Part shown: piece after piece, positions 49,138-58,340 of the stretch
Numbering within the stretch: position 1 is the first letter of the stretch
Layout of the letters: every line of letters begins with the position of its first letter
From: Ferruginibacter paludis
Lineage (GTDB): Bacteria > Bacteroidota > Bacteroidia > Chitinophagales > Chitinophagaceae
NCBI RefSeq assembly: GCF_030409685.1
Contig: NZ_JAUFQJ010000004.1
Location: 372,001 to 436,000 of the forward strand
Direction: 5' to 3'
Length of the DNA: 64,000 nt
Notes under the pieces: generated by a model
What the model was told of the DNA's origin: nothing
Seen by the model: the letters and a program-made list of their open reading frames with translations, nothing else
Databases searched by the model: none
Program-made: the position numbers and the translations under genes

Positions 49138-51306
49138 CTATTTGTCAGGCAATGCATAAGCCACATAACTATCGCCGGAGGCTGTATTCATTTTACCGCC
49201 CCCGCAGGCAATTACAATAAACTGTTTGCCGTTGATTGAATAAATGGCGGGTGTTGCGTATGCAGGAACAGGTAAATCGACTTGCCATAATAAATTGCCA
49301 TCCCGCTTATTGTAAGCACGCAATTTGCCATCCTTTGCTGCGGCTATAAATAACAGTCCACCGGCGGTAACCACTGATGCACCATAGCTTTCAACGCCTG
49401 TAGGTTCTTTGGCGTTTGAAAAAGCAGGATCATTGCCAAAAGTTTTTTTCCATACATATTTACCAGTGGAAAGATCAACTGCATTTAAAGTTCCCCACGG
49501 TGGCGCAATGGCCGGCAGCCCCTCTTTACTTAAAAATTTATTGTACCCCGTAATTGTATAAGGCAGTTTAAAGGGATCATTCTTTTTAGCAGCTGCGGTA
49601 TCCACAAACTTTTTATTTTGCTGTGGTTGCAGGTTCAATACAAAAGAGGCGATGGCATTTCTTTCCACCATGTCCAGTTGTTTAAATGCGGGCATCATCC
49701 TGCGGCCACTCTGTATGAGTGTATCGAAAGACGCTGCGGTGTATTTTTTTTCTACGTTGATAAGAGAAGGAAAATTGCCGGAGCCTTTTCTTTCCGGACC
49801 ATGACAGGTCATACAGTTGGAGCGATACAATCTTGTGCCGGCTTCCAGGTAATTCTCTGCTTTGACAGGAATGTTTTTGATGTCTACCGCCTGAATTACC
49901 CAGGCCATTTCATTTGCATTTACGTACAATAAACCCGTGGTTGGATCAAAGGTTGGGCCGCCCCATTCTCCTCCACCATCAAGGCCTGGAAACACAATTG
50001 TTCCCTGCAAAGAAGGTGGGTTAAACATGTTATCATTTTTATAGGAAGCCCATCTTTTTTTAACCTCGTTGTAAGATGAATCGGGCAGCAATGGATTGAG
50101 GTCTTTTTCTGTTACGAGCTGGCGCATAAACGGCGCAGGTGATGACGGCACCGGTTGCGTAGGCGATAATTTTTCTCCTGCCAAATCGCTTTGATTAGGT
50201 ACAGGTGTTTCAACAATTTCGTTAAGAGATTTTCCACTGACCCTGTCAAACAGAAATATAAAACCAGACTTTGTAGTGACAGCCAATGCATCTACTTTTT
50301 TACCTTCCCTTGTGATGGTTACCAGCATGGGCGGCGAACTTAAATCCCTGTCCCAAACATCATGGTGCAGCGTTTGAAAATGCCAGCGCAATTTGCCTGT
50401 TGCAGCATCCAGTGCTAATATAGAATTTGCATACAAATTATTGCCCGTTCTTCTGCCACCATAAAAATCATAGCTGGCTGAACCGGTGCAGGCGAAGACA
50501 ATGCCTCTTTCTTTATCCATACTAAAACCGCTCCACACATTGGCGCCACCAATAAAATGATGTGCTGTACTGTCGTCCCAACTTTCATAACCAGCTTCCC
50601 CCGGGTGTGGTATGGTATGAAATATCCAGGCTCTTTTACCCGTCTTAATATTGAAGGCACGGATATGTCCCGGTGCAGCTGCGGCTCCTTCATCCACCCT
50701 TGATCCCATAATAATGAGATCATTAAAAACAATACCAGGCGTTGTGGAGGTGATAAAAAGATCCTTCACATCCCTGTCCAGCCCGTCATGCAGGTCTATC
50801 TTTCCATCTTGCCCGAAACTCTTTACCAGTTTGCCATTCAGCGCATTCACACTATAAAGGTTACTGCCTGCAGTGTACAAAATGCGCTTGTCTTCTTTTC
50901 CATCCGTCCAGTAAGTAACCCCGCGGCAGTTGTTCAAAATAAAAAACATGCGCCTGTCGCCATTCAACGAATCAAAGGGATTGAACTGCCATTTTTCTTT
51001 ACCCGTAACCGCATCGATGGCAAACAATTTCATGTTGGGCGAAACGCCGTACAACAAACCATCAATCATAATCGGGTTGCATTGCATCTGCGAATGATTG
51101 GTCGTGTCTACGCCGCCGGCATGATACTCCCAGGCCAGTTTTAATTGCGTAACGTTGCTGGTGTCAACCTGTGTGAGTGAAGAATAATGAATGTTGGCAT
51201 CAGAGCCTTTGTATTGCGGCCAGCCGCCATCGTTATTTTTTGTGTTACAACTAATGGCTGAAATTATTACCAGGCAATAAAACAGCTGCGCATTGATTTT
51301 TTTCAT
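49138..51306 (-). CDS. Periplasmic PQQ-dependent dehydrogenase with heme c domain
   Basis: This 722-residue protein is a quinoprotein alcohol/glucose dehydrogenase-like beta-propeller. The amino end is a hydrophobic signal with AISC, so possibly a lipoprotein. Propeller motifs include WPQYKGSDANIHYS near residue 30, WQFNPFDSLNGD, FNIKTGKRAW-like and NVWSGFSMDKERGIVF. A cytochrome c domain is inserted in the propeller at about 490-585: CMTCH at 498-502, MPAF for the Met ligand. The last blades follow, with LRAYNKRDGNLLWQVDLP. Heme would pass electrons to the chain. No PQQ biosynthesis genes are in the window. It starts 54 bp after the CobW-type gene and probably shares its operon. Confidence 0.9.
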   Translation of the reverse strand: MKKINAQLFYCLVIISAISCNTKNNDGGWPQYKGSDANIHYSSLTQVDTSNVTQLKLAWEYHAGGVDTTNHSQMQCNPIMIDGLLYGVSPNMKLFAIDAVTGKEKWQFNPFDSLNGDRRMFFILNNCRGVTYWTDGKEDKRILYTAGSNLYSVNALNGKLVKSFGQDGKIDLHDGLDRDVKDLFITSTTPGIVFNDLIIMGSRVDEGAAAAPGHIRAFNIKTGKRAWIFHTIPHPGEAGYESWDDSTAHHFIGGANVWSGFSMDKERGIVFACTGSASYDFYGGRRTGNNLYANSILALDAATGKLRWHFQTLHHDVWDRDLSSPPMLVTITREGKKVDALAVTTKSGFIFLFDRVSGKSLNEIVETPVPNQSDLAGEKLSPTQPVPSSPAPFMRQLVTEKDLNPLLPDSSYNEVKKRWASYKNDNMFNPPSLQGTIVFPGLDGGGEWGGPTFDPTTGLLYVNANEMAWVIQAVDIKNIPVKAENYLEAGTRLYRSNCMTCHGPERKGSGNFPSLINVEKKYTAASFDTLIQSGRRMMPAFKQLDMVERNAIASFVLNLQPQQNKKFVDTAAAKKNDPFKLPYTITGYNKFLSKEGLPAIAPPWGTLNAVDLSTGKYVWKKTFGNDPAFSNAKEPTGVESYGASVVTAGGLLFIAAAKDGKLRAYNKRDGNLLWQVDLPVPAYATPAIYSINGKQFIVIACGGGKMNTASGDSYVAYALPDK

Positions 51307-51360
51307 TTACAAAATATAGATTAAGAGAAATTTTTTTGTTAAGAAAAGTAGTCAGGCGTT

Positions 51361-52419
51361 TCACAATCTGTATAATGGTTTTGGATAACCCGGCTGAAAG
51401 GCAGACTGGCTACAAACAACTATTTTACATCCGTATATTTTTTCAATTTCCTTTATAGCCGCTGACACCTGTTGCAGGATATTTTCAGCATCTGTTTGTA
51501 CCCTTGCGTTTATGAGTAGAGTGGCCAATGTTGATGGCGTTTTTTTTAATTTCACCGTAGGGTCCTTATCATTGGTAAAACTAATTTTATCTGTTGCATT
51601 GATAAGAAACTTTAAATGACCAATGGCATATTGTTGCCCGGTTATTTTTTTATTAATCAAATTGACCAGGTCTTCAGCCTGCTGCAATGCATTGTTATCA
51701 CTGCTGTGAATTTCAAGTTCCTGGTCGAGCCAGCCAAGTTTTGCTTCACCAGCTGCATAGGTATCGTAACTGATATCCAGTGATGCCAGGCTGCCGGATG
51801 AATGATCATTATTTACCGTGCCGATCCATTGCCGGATATCATTTTCATCCAGTGAATTCTGATACAATATAATTTTAGCCGGATATTTTTGTTGCATCAA
51901 AACCTTTATTTCAGCAAGTGTTGTTTGATCAGTGAGATCAGTTTTATTAACCACAATAATGCCCGCTTCTTCCAGTTGTTTTAAATAAATGTAGTTTACC
52001 GTTTCATCAAACAAATTCGTTCCTCCATTCAGCATGAGCTGCAACAGCCGTACATCTGCAAAGGCAGAAATGGTTACCTGCGCTGCAGGATAAAATTGCA
52101 GTAAGGGCTTTACAACCGTGGCAACAATGTCGGTACAGGAACCAACCGACTCTGCAAAAATTACGGCTGTATTATTTGCGGTAACAAGCGATTGAATGCT
52201 GCTGTCCAGTGCAGCGAAATTACAGCAAAAGCATCCTCCTGTAACCTGGCGGCCCGGGATGCCGGTACTTTTAAAAGAATCTCCATCTACAAGTTTAATT
52301 CCCTGGTCGTTTGTAATAACACCTGTATGGATGTCGTGCTGCAGCAGCGCCTTCGCAGCTGCCTGCATGGCTGTAGTTTTTCCACCGCCCAAAAACCCGC
52401 TTAACAAATGAATTTTCAT
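51361..52419 (-). CDS. CobW/COG0523-family GTPase, metal chaperone
   Basis: This 352-residue G3E GTPase carries the P-loop GFLGGGKTT (residues 8-16), the family metal-binding motif GGCFCC (Cys63, Cys65, Cys66), NKTD for guanine recognition, and the usual carboxyl-terminal beta domain. COG0523 proteins insert or deliver metals (zinc, cobalt and others) in a GTP-driven manner. Its ATG overlaps the stop of the upstream SlyD-like gene by four bases (ATGA), so translation is coupled; the pair is likely one functional unit. The PQQ dehydrogenase gene follows after 54 bp. The metal and target protein are unknown. Confidence 0.92.
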   Translation of the reverse strand: MKIHLLSGFLGGGKTTAMQAAAKALLQHDIHTGVITNDQGIKLVDGDSFKSTGIPGRQVTGGCFCCNFAALDSSIQSLVTANNTAVIFAESVGSCTDIVATVVKPLLQFYPAAQVTISAFADVRLLQLMLNGGTNLFDETVNYIYLKQLEEAGIIVVNKTDLTDQTTLAEIKVLMQQKYPAKIILYQNSLDENDIRQWIGTVNNDHSSGSLASLDISYDTYAAGEAKLGWLDQELEIHSSDNNALQQAEDLVNLINKKITGQQYAIGHLKFLINATDKISFTNDKDPTVKLKKTPSTLATLLINARVQTDAENILQQVSAAIKEIEKIYGCKIVVCSQSAFQPGYPKPLYRL

Positions 52420-52778
52420 TGTACATTTTTATGTTGGTGTACTTCTGTATAACAGTCACAATCGGCATCACACAATGTAACCGGCAATTGGACCGGGTAG
52501 CCTAATAACAATTCTTCGCTGGATGCTGCATGCACATCATCCACTATTACTTCAAAAATAAAACTGCGCTCTGTTAAACCAGCTTCAGCAGATAAATGCA
52601 CAGTTTTTTTATCGCCCGTCTTTAACCCTTCCAATTGCCGCTGCAGTATTTCCAAAATACCAGTACCGCCGTGCAAATAAGCAACAGGTTGGCCCTGCAT
52701 GGTATTTTCCAATACTTCGCCTTCCTCATTTTCCATGATGTACCGGATAGATACCACGCAATTTGCTGCTACTTCCAT
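52416..52778 (-). CDS. Compact SlyD-like FKBP-type peptidyl-prolyl isomerase
   Basis: This 120-residue protein has an FKBP-type fold of the SlyD group (VSIRYIMENEEGEVLENT, the core VAYLHGGTGILEILQRQLEGLKTGDKK). It seems to lack the insert-in-flap chaperone domain present in typical SlyD (about 196 residues): the strand SFIFEVIVDDVHAASSEELLLGY follows directly after the short flap. It ends with a metal-binding tail that carries Cys103, Cys107, Cys109, His114 and His116, standing in for the His-rich tail of SlyD. Its start overlaps the stop of the GH116 gene by one base (TAATG) and its stop overlaps the CobW-type gene. Proline isomerisation and metal carriage for the GTPase are inferred. Confidence 0.88.
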   Translation of the reverse strand: MEVAANCVVSIRYIMENEEGEVLENTMQGQPVAYLHGGTGILEILQRQLEGLKTGDKKTVHLSAEAGLTERSFIFEVIVDDVHAASSEELLLGYPVQLPVTLCDADCDCYTEVHQHKNVQ

Positions 52779-55405
52779 TATGCATGCATTTGTTTACCGC
52801 TTACCATTATTTTGCTGACATCTATTTTTCCGAATACGACATCCACAGATACTTTGCCGGCTTTTAATGTGACTGTTCCAAAGCCGGTTTCAGTTGATAA
52901 GAAAGAAGTAAAGTCGCCTATTTTAGAATCTACAAACAAGGTTTTATCAACGCCATCATACCGAACGCCGGTGAGCGCCTGCAGGTAACCATAACTTGAT
53001 AAGGCCCGTGCATACCAGTGCCCGCATTCGTACTCGTTGAAAGGGTTTCTTACACGGCCATCGTAGCGGTCGCGGGAGGCCCGCAAAACCTCCAATCCTT
53101 CTTTTACATGGCCCATCAGCATTAAGTGCGATGCAACCTGGTGCTCTATACCCGTCCATACTTCATCGCTGTATACGAAGGGCAAAGATAATTTTCCACC
53201 CTTGGGCCAGGTACATAACAACAAACCACCTTCCTCACCAGCCGCATAGGCGGGACGTTGCGGATTGGCATGTTCACTTAAATTATCTTTTAAATTGTAT
53301 TTATGAATGGCTTTTAAATGGCTTGCAATTTTTGCCTGGTCAATCGTGTCTTCGAGGCCACACATACGGCCAATCCATGCACCCAATATGCCATCAGACA
53401 AACAACCTTTGCCATACTGGTATTTCGGACCTTCCTTATCCAGCAACTCTCTTGCTTCCGCCGAGTATTCGCCGCCAAATGATTTTTCCGTGGCTGGATT
53501 TTTTGCATTCAACCCCTCTACCTTTATCTGCTGGATAAAATATTCACCATCATACAAAGCGGTTTCCATCATTTTTTTGGCGCTGCTGTGTAACTGCTGG
53601 TAAGCTGCGGTATCTTTCCCTAAAAATTTCCCCATCTCAATGGTGGCCTGCAAGGCGCCCACATAAAAGCTGGTGTGCATGCCGTCGGGGCCCCAAAATT
53701 CTATGTCATAGGTATTGTGGTGCGGTTCTTCAATAACACCCACATGTCTCGGATCCCACGTAGCAATACAGTAGTCCATACTTTTTTGCACCATGGGAAA
53801 TATTTTTTTAAGCCAGCCGGTATCACCACTTACCCGCCACTCCCTGTACACTTTCATAATGCCTCCCAACTGTCCATCGGCAGCCGAATGAAACTCATGG
53901 GTAGCAGGCTTGATGGGCAAGACTGCCCTGAAATTCTGATGGCCTTTTTCGTCCTGGCTTTCGCAGAATTCTGTGTTGCGTAAGCTTCTTTCGAGGGCAG
54001 GAAACAGATGGGCTACAGCCTGCGTATAATTCCATACATGCGTGCAGCTTCCATGGCAGCAGCCACCATCATCGCCACAGCCCTCCCAGTTCCATAAGCG
54101 GCCATCATACTGGCGCATCATGGTAGGTGATTTTAAAATAGTGAGGTTAGCTGCCACAGCTTCTATCACTTCCGGTGGCAATGTGCTTGCATAAAAAGCT
54201 TTTGTAAACAGCAATGAATTTTTTTTCAACGCTTCGTATTGCTGTAACCAGTGCGCAGCAACTTCCTCCACATTTTTAAACCGGCTGCTGTACCAGGGTT
54301 TGTAAAACTTACCATCAAAATCATGATCATATTTATCCAAACCTATATCAGCGGGTGAGTTACAGCAACCTGAGGCCGGATCGCAATTTTCTTTTCGTTT
54401 ACCGACATCACCAAAAGTTAAATCAGAGTCGGGGGTGTACCAGGCCATCATCACCCGGATTGTTTTTTCTTTACCCGGTGCGATGGAAAAGGGCACATAC
54501 AAAGAAGCTCCCGGCGCATCTTTTTCAACTGGTGCTACGGATTTCACCTCGCCTGTTTTCACCGTGTTCCAGGCCATGGTTAACGGATCCCACCAGCCAC
54601 CCCTGAACCAGCAATGGTCAACTATTGTAGCAGCATCATCTGTAAAAATGGCAAAACTGGATGGTTGTGGCTTTTCTGTTGTGCCAGCTTCTGTTAAAGC
54701 AAATCCATGTTCCAAAGAATTGATCGCATTCCTGCCTTCATCTATCTTTAAAAAATTTTTTGAGTTAAAAGAAAAAACGGCCTCTGCCGTGGTTTTGCCT
54801 GTGTTTGTAAACTGGTATTCCATTGCGGCAACAGGCAAGCCCGATTGATCATCTTCCGTTGGAACGAAAGGACTCCAGCCAGTCAATTTTATTTTAAGCG
54901 GGACATCATTATCACTGAGATCAATATGACCAAATGGAAACCGGGTAGTAAAGCTGGCATGATGAAAATGAGGCAACCCGATGGTAGCGCCTTCTGAACC
55001 ATTGCCCGCACTGCGCTGACCAAATTTCTTCCAATCGGGTACCGGCCCTTCCAACAATTTAGCGCCGTTTTTTAACCCCTTAACCGATATAGCTGCAAAC
55101 ATGCTGGGAGTATGAAATATTTCGGGCCTGTTGCGTACCGACATATGAGAGATAGCACCTGTACCTTCCATACAAAACATACCTGCACCGAGGCCGCCCA
55201 AAGGAAACGCCACCCTGTTAAGGTTTGCACCCTGGTACGCAGTGTTGTACGGCCTGCCATTTTTTTGCGGCGCTTGATTTTTGCCAGGTTCATTTTCGGG
55301 CTGTACGTCGCTGGCGGTAGCAAGACCTGCCGGCAGAATAGCAGCACTGATGCTGCCCATGCTTACATTTTTAATAAACGAGCGGCGCCCTGATTTTTCT
55401 TTCAT
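52778..55405 (-). CDS. Tat-exported GH116 beta-glucosidase
   Basis: This 875-residue protein belongs to GH116 (bile-acid-glucosidase/GBA2 family). It begins with a twin-arginine signal (GRRSFIKNVS) and shows LGGLGAGMFCMEGTGA (amino-terminal beta domain), GCCHGSCTHVWNYTQA-type segment near 440-460, HNTYDIEFWGPDG (nucleophile region) and CLSDGILGAWIGRM (acid/base region) in the alpha/alpha barrel. Several Cys-rich spots (CDPASGCCN, CGDDGGCCHG) are notable. The length is normal. Its stop overlaps the SlyD-like gene start, so GH116, SlyD-like and CobW-type genes are one translationally linked unit. It would remove beta-linked glucose from glycosides outside the cytoplasm. Confidence 0.93.
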   Translation of the reverse strand: MKEKSGRRSFIKNVSMGSISAAILPAGLATASDVQPENEPGKNQAPQKNGRPYNTAYQGANLNRVAFPLGGLGAGMFCMEGTGAISHMSVRNRPEIFHTPSMFAAISVKGLKNGAKLLEGPVPDWKKFGQRSAGNGSEGATIGLPHFHHASFTTRFPFGHIDLSDNDVPLKIKLTGWSPFVPTEDDQSGLPVAAMEYQFTNTGKTTAEAVFSFNSKNFLKIDEGRNAINSLEHGFALTEAGTTEKPQPSSFAIFTDDAATIVDHCWFRGGWWDPLTMAWNTVKTGEVKSVAPVEKDAPGASLYVPFSIAPGKEKTIRVMMAWYTPDSDLTFGDVGKRKENCDPASGCCNSPADIGLDKYDHDFDGKFYKPWYSSRFKNVEEVAAHWLQQYEALKKNSLLFTKAFYASTLPPEVIEAVAANLTILKSPTMMRQYDGRLWNWEGCGDDGGCCHGSCTHVWNYTQAVAHLFPALERSLRNTEFCESQDEKGHQNFRAVLPIKPATHEFHSAADGQLGGIMKVYREWRVSGDTGWLKKIFPMVQKSMDYCIATWDPRHVGVIEEPHHNTYDIEFWGPDGMHTSFYVGALQATIEMGKFLGKDTAAYQQLHSSAKKMMETALYDGEYFIQQIKVEGLNAKNPATEKSFGGEYSAEARELLDKEGPKYQYGKGCLSDGILGAWIGRMCGLEDTIDQAKIASHLKAIHKYNLKDNLSEHANPQRPAYAAGEEGGLLLCTWPKGGKLSLPFVYSDEVWTGIEHQVASHLMLMGHVKEGLEVLRASRDRYDGRVRNPFNEYECGHWYARALSSYGYLQALTGVRYDGVDKTLFVDSKIGDFTSFLSTETGFGTVTLKAGKVSVDVVFGKIDVSKIMVSGKQMHA

Positions 55406-55795
55406 ATTTAGCAGTATCGTTTTTTGAAAATAAAAGTTAAGAATAAAATTGATTGCAGCATGCCGCTAATCGAATATAATTTGAATGAGCAGGTAATTTA
55501 ATGGCTTTTAGCGAGTGAACAGAACTATGCTGTACTATGCTGCCTTATAAAATACAGGTCTACGCATAATTAGAGCATTCGTAACAACTTGTTTGAATTT
55601 AAAAAAGAAATTACTTAATACTTGCTTTGATAATTTGCACCATGAAATTTTTTCTTTCCGGGATGCGATAAGAAATAACAGGATGATTTCTGCGTCAGAA
55701 TCCTCTGCGGATATAGTTTTCAACATATTCATTCTATTTTAAAAACAGTGATATTGGGAGTTTATTTGATGTATTTTGCAGCCAAAGAAAATCCA
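55406..55795. other. Divergent region between GH116 and the GAF kinase
   Basis: This 390-bp spacer lies between the two divergent genes. It has one 65-codon minus frame (55535-55732) without recognisable features and a short direct repeat CTATGCTG/CTATGCTG near 55526-55541. Promoters for both genes must lie here, but I cannot place them. Confidence 0.35.
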
Positions 55796-57001
55796 ATGGT
55801 TACGACGAATCCCGGCGATGAGATTCAAAAAGATATTGATGCAATCGGGCGTATAGAAATTGTGCCTTCTTTACTGGAAGTTATTTGCCGTACCACGGGT
55901 ATGGGCTTTGCCGCGATAGCACGGGTAACGGATGACAAATGGGTGGCCTGCAGCGTACGGGATGAAATACTGTTCGGGCTGGAACCCGGCGGCGAGTTGA
56001 CTTTGGAAACAACCATCTGCAATGAAATAAGACAAAATAATCGGCCCGTGATAATCGATCACGTGGAGAAAGATGAGCATTTTTCCCGCCATCCCACACC
56101 GATGATGTACGGCTTCCAAAGTTATATTTCCGTACCTATTATCCGCAGAAATGGCTCTTTTTTCGGCACCCTTTGCGCCATTGATCCAAAACCGGCAAAG
56201 GTGAACAACACCGAAACCATCGGCATGTTTAACCTGTTTGCTGAACTGATTTCTTTTCATTTAAACGCGATAGAAGAACTTGCATTCAGTGAGGCTAAAC
56301 TCAAAGAAGAACAATGCCTGGCGGAAGTGCGGGACCAGTTTATCGCCATCCTCGGGCACGATTTGCGCAACCCTATTTCAGCGATCATGATGAGTGCCGA
56401 ATTACTGGCAGCATCCAAATCAGAAGAGCAAATAACAAAGTCTATCAGCATTGTAAAAAACAGTGCTTACCGCATGTCGGGCCTGGTATCCAATATCCTT
56501 GATTTCGCAAGGGGCCGCCTTGGGCCTGGTATTACGCTGGAATACAAAAAAGATGCACGCCTGGCAGACATACTTAGCCAGGTTATTTCCGAACTGCACA
56601 CGGTTTATCCGGACAGCATCATTGAGACTAACTTTGATCTCAATCATTTTGTTGAATGTGATGGCAACCGCATTGCGCAATTGGTCTCTAATCTTTTGAG
56701 CAATGCCATCGCTTACGGCAGGGAACATACCCCCATCATTGTACATGCAACCAGTAATGAACAAAGTTTTACCCTGTCCGTTGAGAACTATGGCAATGAA
56801 ATTCCGGCTGCAACTGTCAGCCAGATTTTTCAACCTTTCTACCGCGGTAACGACCATTCCGGCAAAAAAGGTTTGGGACTTGGTTTATATATTTCCGCCG
56901 AAATTGCAAAGGCACATGGAGGTAATTTATCCGTAACCTCTTCAAATGAAACTACTTTCTTCACCCTGCAAATGCCGGTAGAAAAGCCTGTTAGTAAATG
57001 A
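55796..57001 (+). CDS. GAF-domain sensor histidine kinase
   Basis: This 401-residue soluble kinase has a GAF domain (FAAIARVTDDKWVACSVRDE, ETTICNEIRQNNRPV, VPIIRRNGSFFGTLCAIDP) and a HisKA domain with LGHDLRNPISAIM and His188, then the ATPase (LVSNLLSNAIAYG, KGLGLGLYISAEIAKAHGG). The amino end is debatable: the frame extends to a GTG at 55748 and an ATG at 55769, but MVTTNPGDE at 55796 is the first sensible start. GAF domains bind cyclic nucleotides, heme or other ligands. No response regulator is adjacent, so its target is unknown. Confidence 0.9.
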   Translation: MVTTNPGDEIQKDIDAIGRIEIVPSLLEVICRTTGMGFAAIARVTDDKWVACSVRDEILFGLEPGGELTLETTICNEIRQNNRPVIIDHVEKDEHFSRHPTPMMYGFQSYISVPIIRRNGSFFGTLCAIDPKPAKVNNTETIGMFNLFAELISFHLNAIEELAFSEAKLKEEQCLAEVRDQFIAILGHDLRNPISAIMMSAELLAASKSEEQITKSISIVKNSAYRMSGLVSNILDFARGRLGPGITLEYKKDARLADILSQVISELHTVYPDSIIETNFDLNHFVECDGNRIAQLVSNLLSNAIAYGREHTPIIVHATSNEQSFTLSVENYGNEIPAATVSQIFQPFYRGNDHSGKKGLGLGLYISAEIAKAHGGNLSVTSSNETTFFTLQMPVEKPVSK

Positions 57002-57125
57002 TGGAGCAAACAGGATTTTTTTCCGGTCGCTTTTAAATCTCTCCAAAAAAATTTATAAGGTAGTTCCGGAAGAACGTTTGTCGGGTAGAAATTCACATGC
57101 TTTTACTCCATCCTCTTCAAACTAA

Positions 57126-57163
57126 AAACAGGCAAACAATTATCGTAAACCGCTTGCCTGTTT
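57126..57163 (-). terminator. Hairpin downstream of the small lipoprotein gene
   Basis: A 10-bp stem AAACAGGCAA/TTGCCTGTTT (57126-57135 with 57154-57163) separates the GAF kinase from the convergent lipoprotein gene. On the minus strand it is followed by TTTTAG. Likely a two-way terminator. Confidence 0.7.
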
Positions 57164-57193
57164 GGATGAAATTGTCATTTTAATACTACTTTG

Positions 57194-57388
57194 TTATCGC
57201 CGCATTGAACCGGTGTCCGTACTCATCTTATTCATTGATGTGTCGTGCATGGAAGTATCCATTTTGTTACTATTGGTTCCAATTGTTGTATCACCGTTAC
57301 GTGTGTTGGCACTTGTACCGTTTGTGCACGCTGCCATGCCGATTGCAAGAATGCAACCCAGTAAACCTGTTTTCAAAATTTTCTTCAT
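57194..57388 (-). CDS. Small low-complexity lipoprotein
   Basis: This 64-residue protein is a lipoprotein: MKKILKTGLLGCILAIGMAAC signal with AAC lipobox, then a repetitive tail of Met, Asp, Ser, Thr and Asn (TSANTRNG, KMDTSMHDTSMNKMSTDTGSM). The open frame upstream (to 57526) adds unlikely residues and the MKK start is clear. It resembles the linker of the DUF4142 lipoprotein at 8857 but has no domain after it. Convergent with the GAF kinase. Function unknown. Confidence 0.72.
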   Translation of the reverse strand: MKKILKTGLLGCILAIGMAACTNGTSANTRNGDTTIGTNSNKMDTSMHDTSMNKMSTDTGSMRR

Positions 57389-57862
57389 AAAATAATTTTT
57401 AGTTTTAAAGTTATTTGTTGAAGCTACCAATAACGATACCACAACCATCCCTGGCAGTACCCGCGATTTCCTGAAAACATGGTCCATTGTGTATGATCGC
57501 CTTTCAACAAAATATTTTACATCCAATGTCCGTGCGTCCGTTGTTGGTCACATTTTCCTCATTTGTGAAAATTCATTCGCATTCATTCACAATATTTAAA
57601 ACGGTTTTAATCTTGCGTAATAATGGCTGATTGATGGATAACTGATTAAAGTATCCGCTTTAAAACATGCAACAATTTCAGCAGCATTACTTACCAGGTA
57701 GCAGAAAATTTGAGGTGAGAGAAAGGATACTGGCAGTGGTTTTGCATAGAATCTTTTAACATAAAAGAGATAATTGTAGTTAACCGCAAATGCCCGGTTG
57801 CTAACGGTGTAAAAAATGTTATTTTCGGTTGAAGCCGTTAATAACAAAGACGGTATTTATTT
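57389..57862. other. Gene-poor stretch
   Basis: Apart from the lipoprotein's own upstream frame, this 474-bp region has one 83-codon minus frame (57596-57847) with no recognisable domain. No terminator, repeat or RNA is evident. It probably carries promoters for the lipoprotein (minus) and DUF6526 (plus) genes. Confidence 0.35.
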
Positions 57863-58297
57863 ATGAAACAGCAATACAGCAATCACAAGAAATATTATAT
57901 ACCGCATCATTTTATTTTTTTACCGATGATGCTGGCATTTATCATTCTCGGCATTTGCCAGTCTTTTAAGGATGCGGTACATCAACTGGAATGGACACTC
58001 TTCAGTATCCTTTCTTTTTGCATTTTTTATTTAGCGATTATGCTGCGCCAGCATTATGCATTGGGCAATCAAAACAGGATTGTTCGGCTGGAGTTCCGGC
58101 TGCGTTACCTGGAATTATTTGGTGAACGTTCGAAGAAGGTAGAAGACCAACTTAGTTTCAGCCAGATAGCTGCATTACGTTTTGCAGCTGACGATGAATT
58201 TGCTGTTCTACTGGATCGTGCCCTTAAAGAAAAGCTCAGCGGAGATGAAATAAAAAAAGCGGTTAAAAACTGGCAGGCAGATAATATGCGGGTGTAA
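57863..58297 (+). CDS. DUF6526 membrane protein
   Basis: This 144-residue protein has two membrane segments (about 18-38 and 45-65) at the amino end and a helical, charged carboxyl part (IVRLEFRLRYLELFGERSKKVEDQL, ALRFAADDEFAVLLDRALKEKLSGDEIKKAVKNWQADNMRV). This layout is characteristic of DUF6526, a family of Bacteroidota. No function is established. The next gene, DUF1810, follows after 43 bp and may be co-transcribed. Confidence 0.82.
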   Translation: MKQQYSNHKKYYIPHHFIFLPMMLAFIILGICQSFKDAVHQLEWTLFSILSFCIFYLAIMLRQHYALGNQNRIVRLEFRLRYLELFGERSKKVEDQLSFSQIAALRFAADDEFAVLLDRALKEKLSGDEIKKAVKNWQADNMRV

Positions 58298-58340
58298 TCC
58301 TGGCACCTATATTCTGTTCCGTACCTGACTATTTATAACT

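Noticed and set aside
57596..57847. 83-codon minus-strand frame between the lipoprotein and DUF6526 genes
   Set aside because: No domain and no start context; likely chance.
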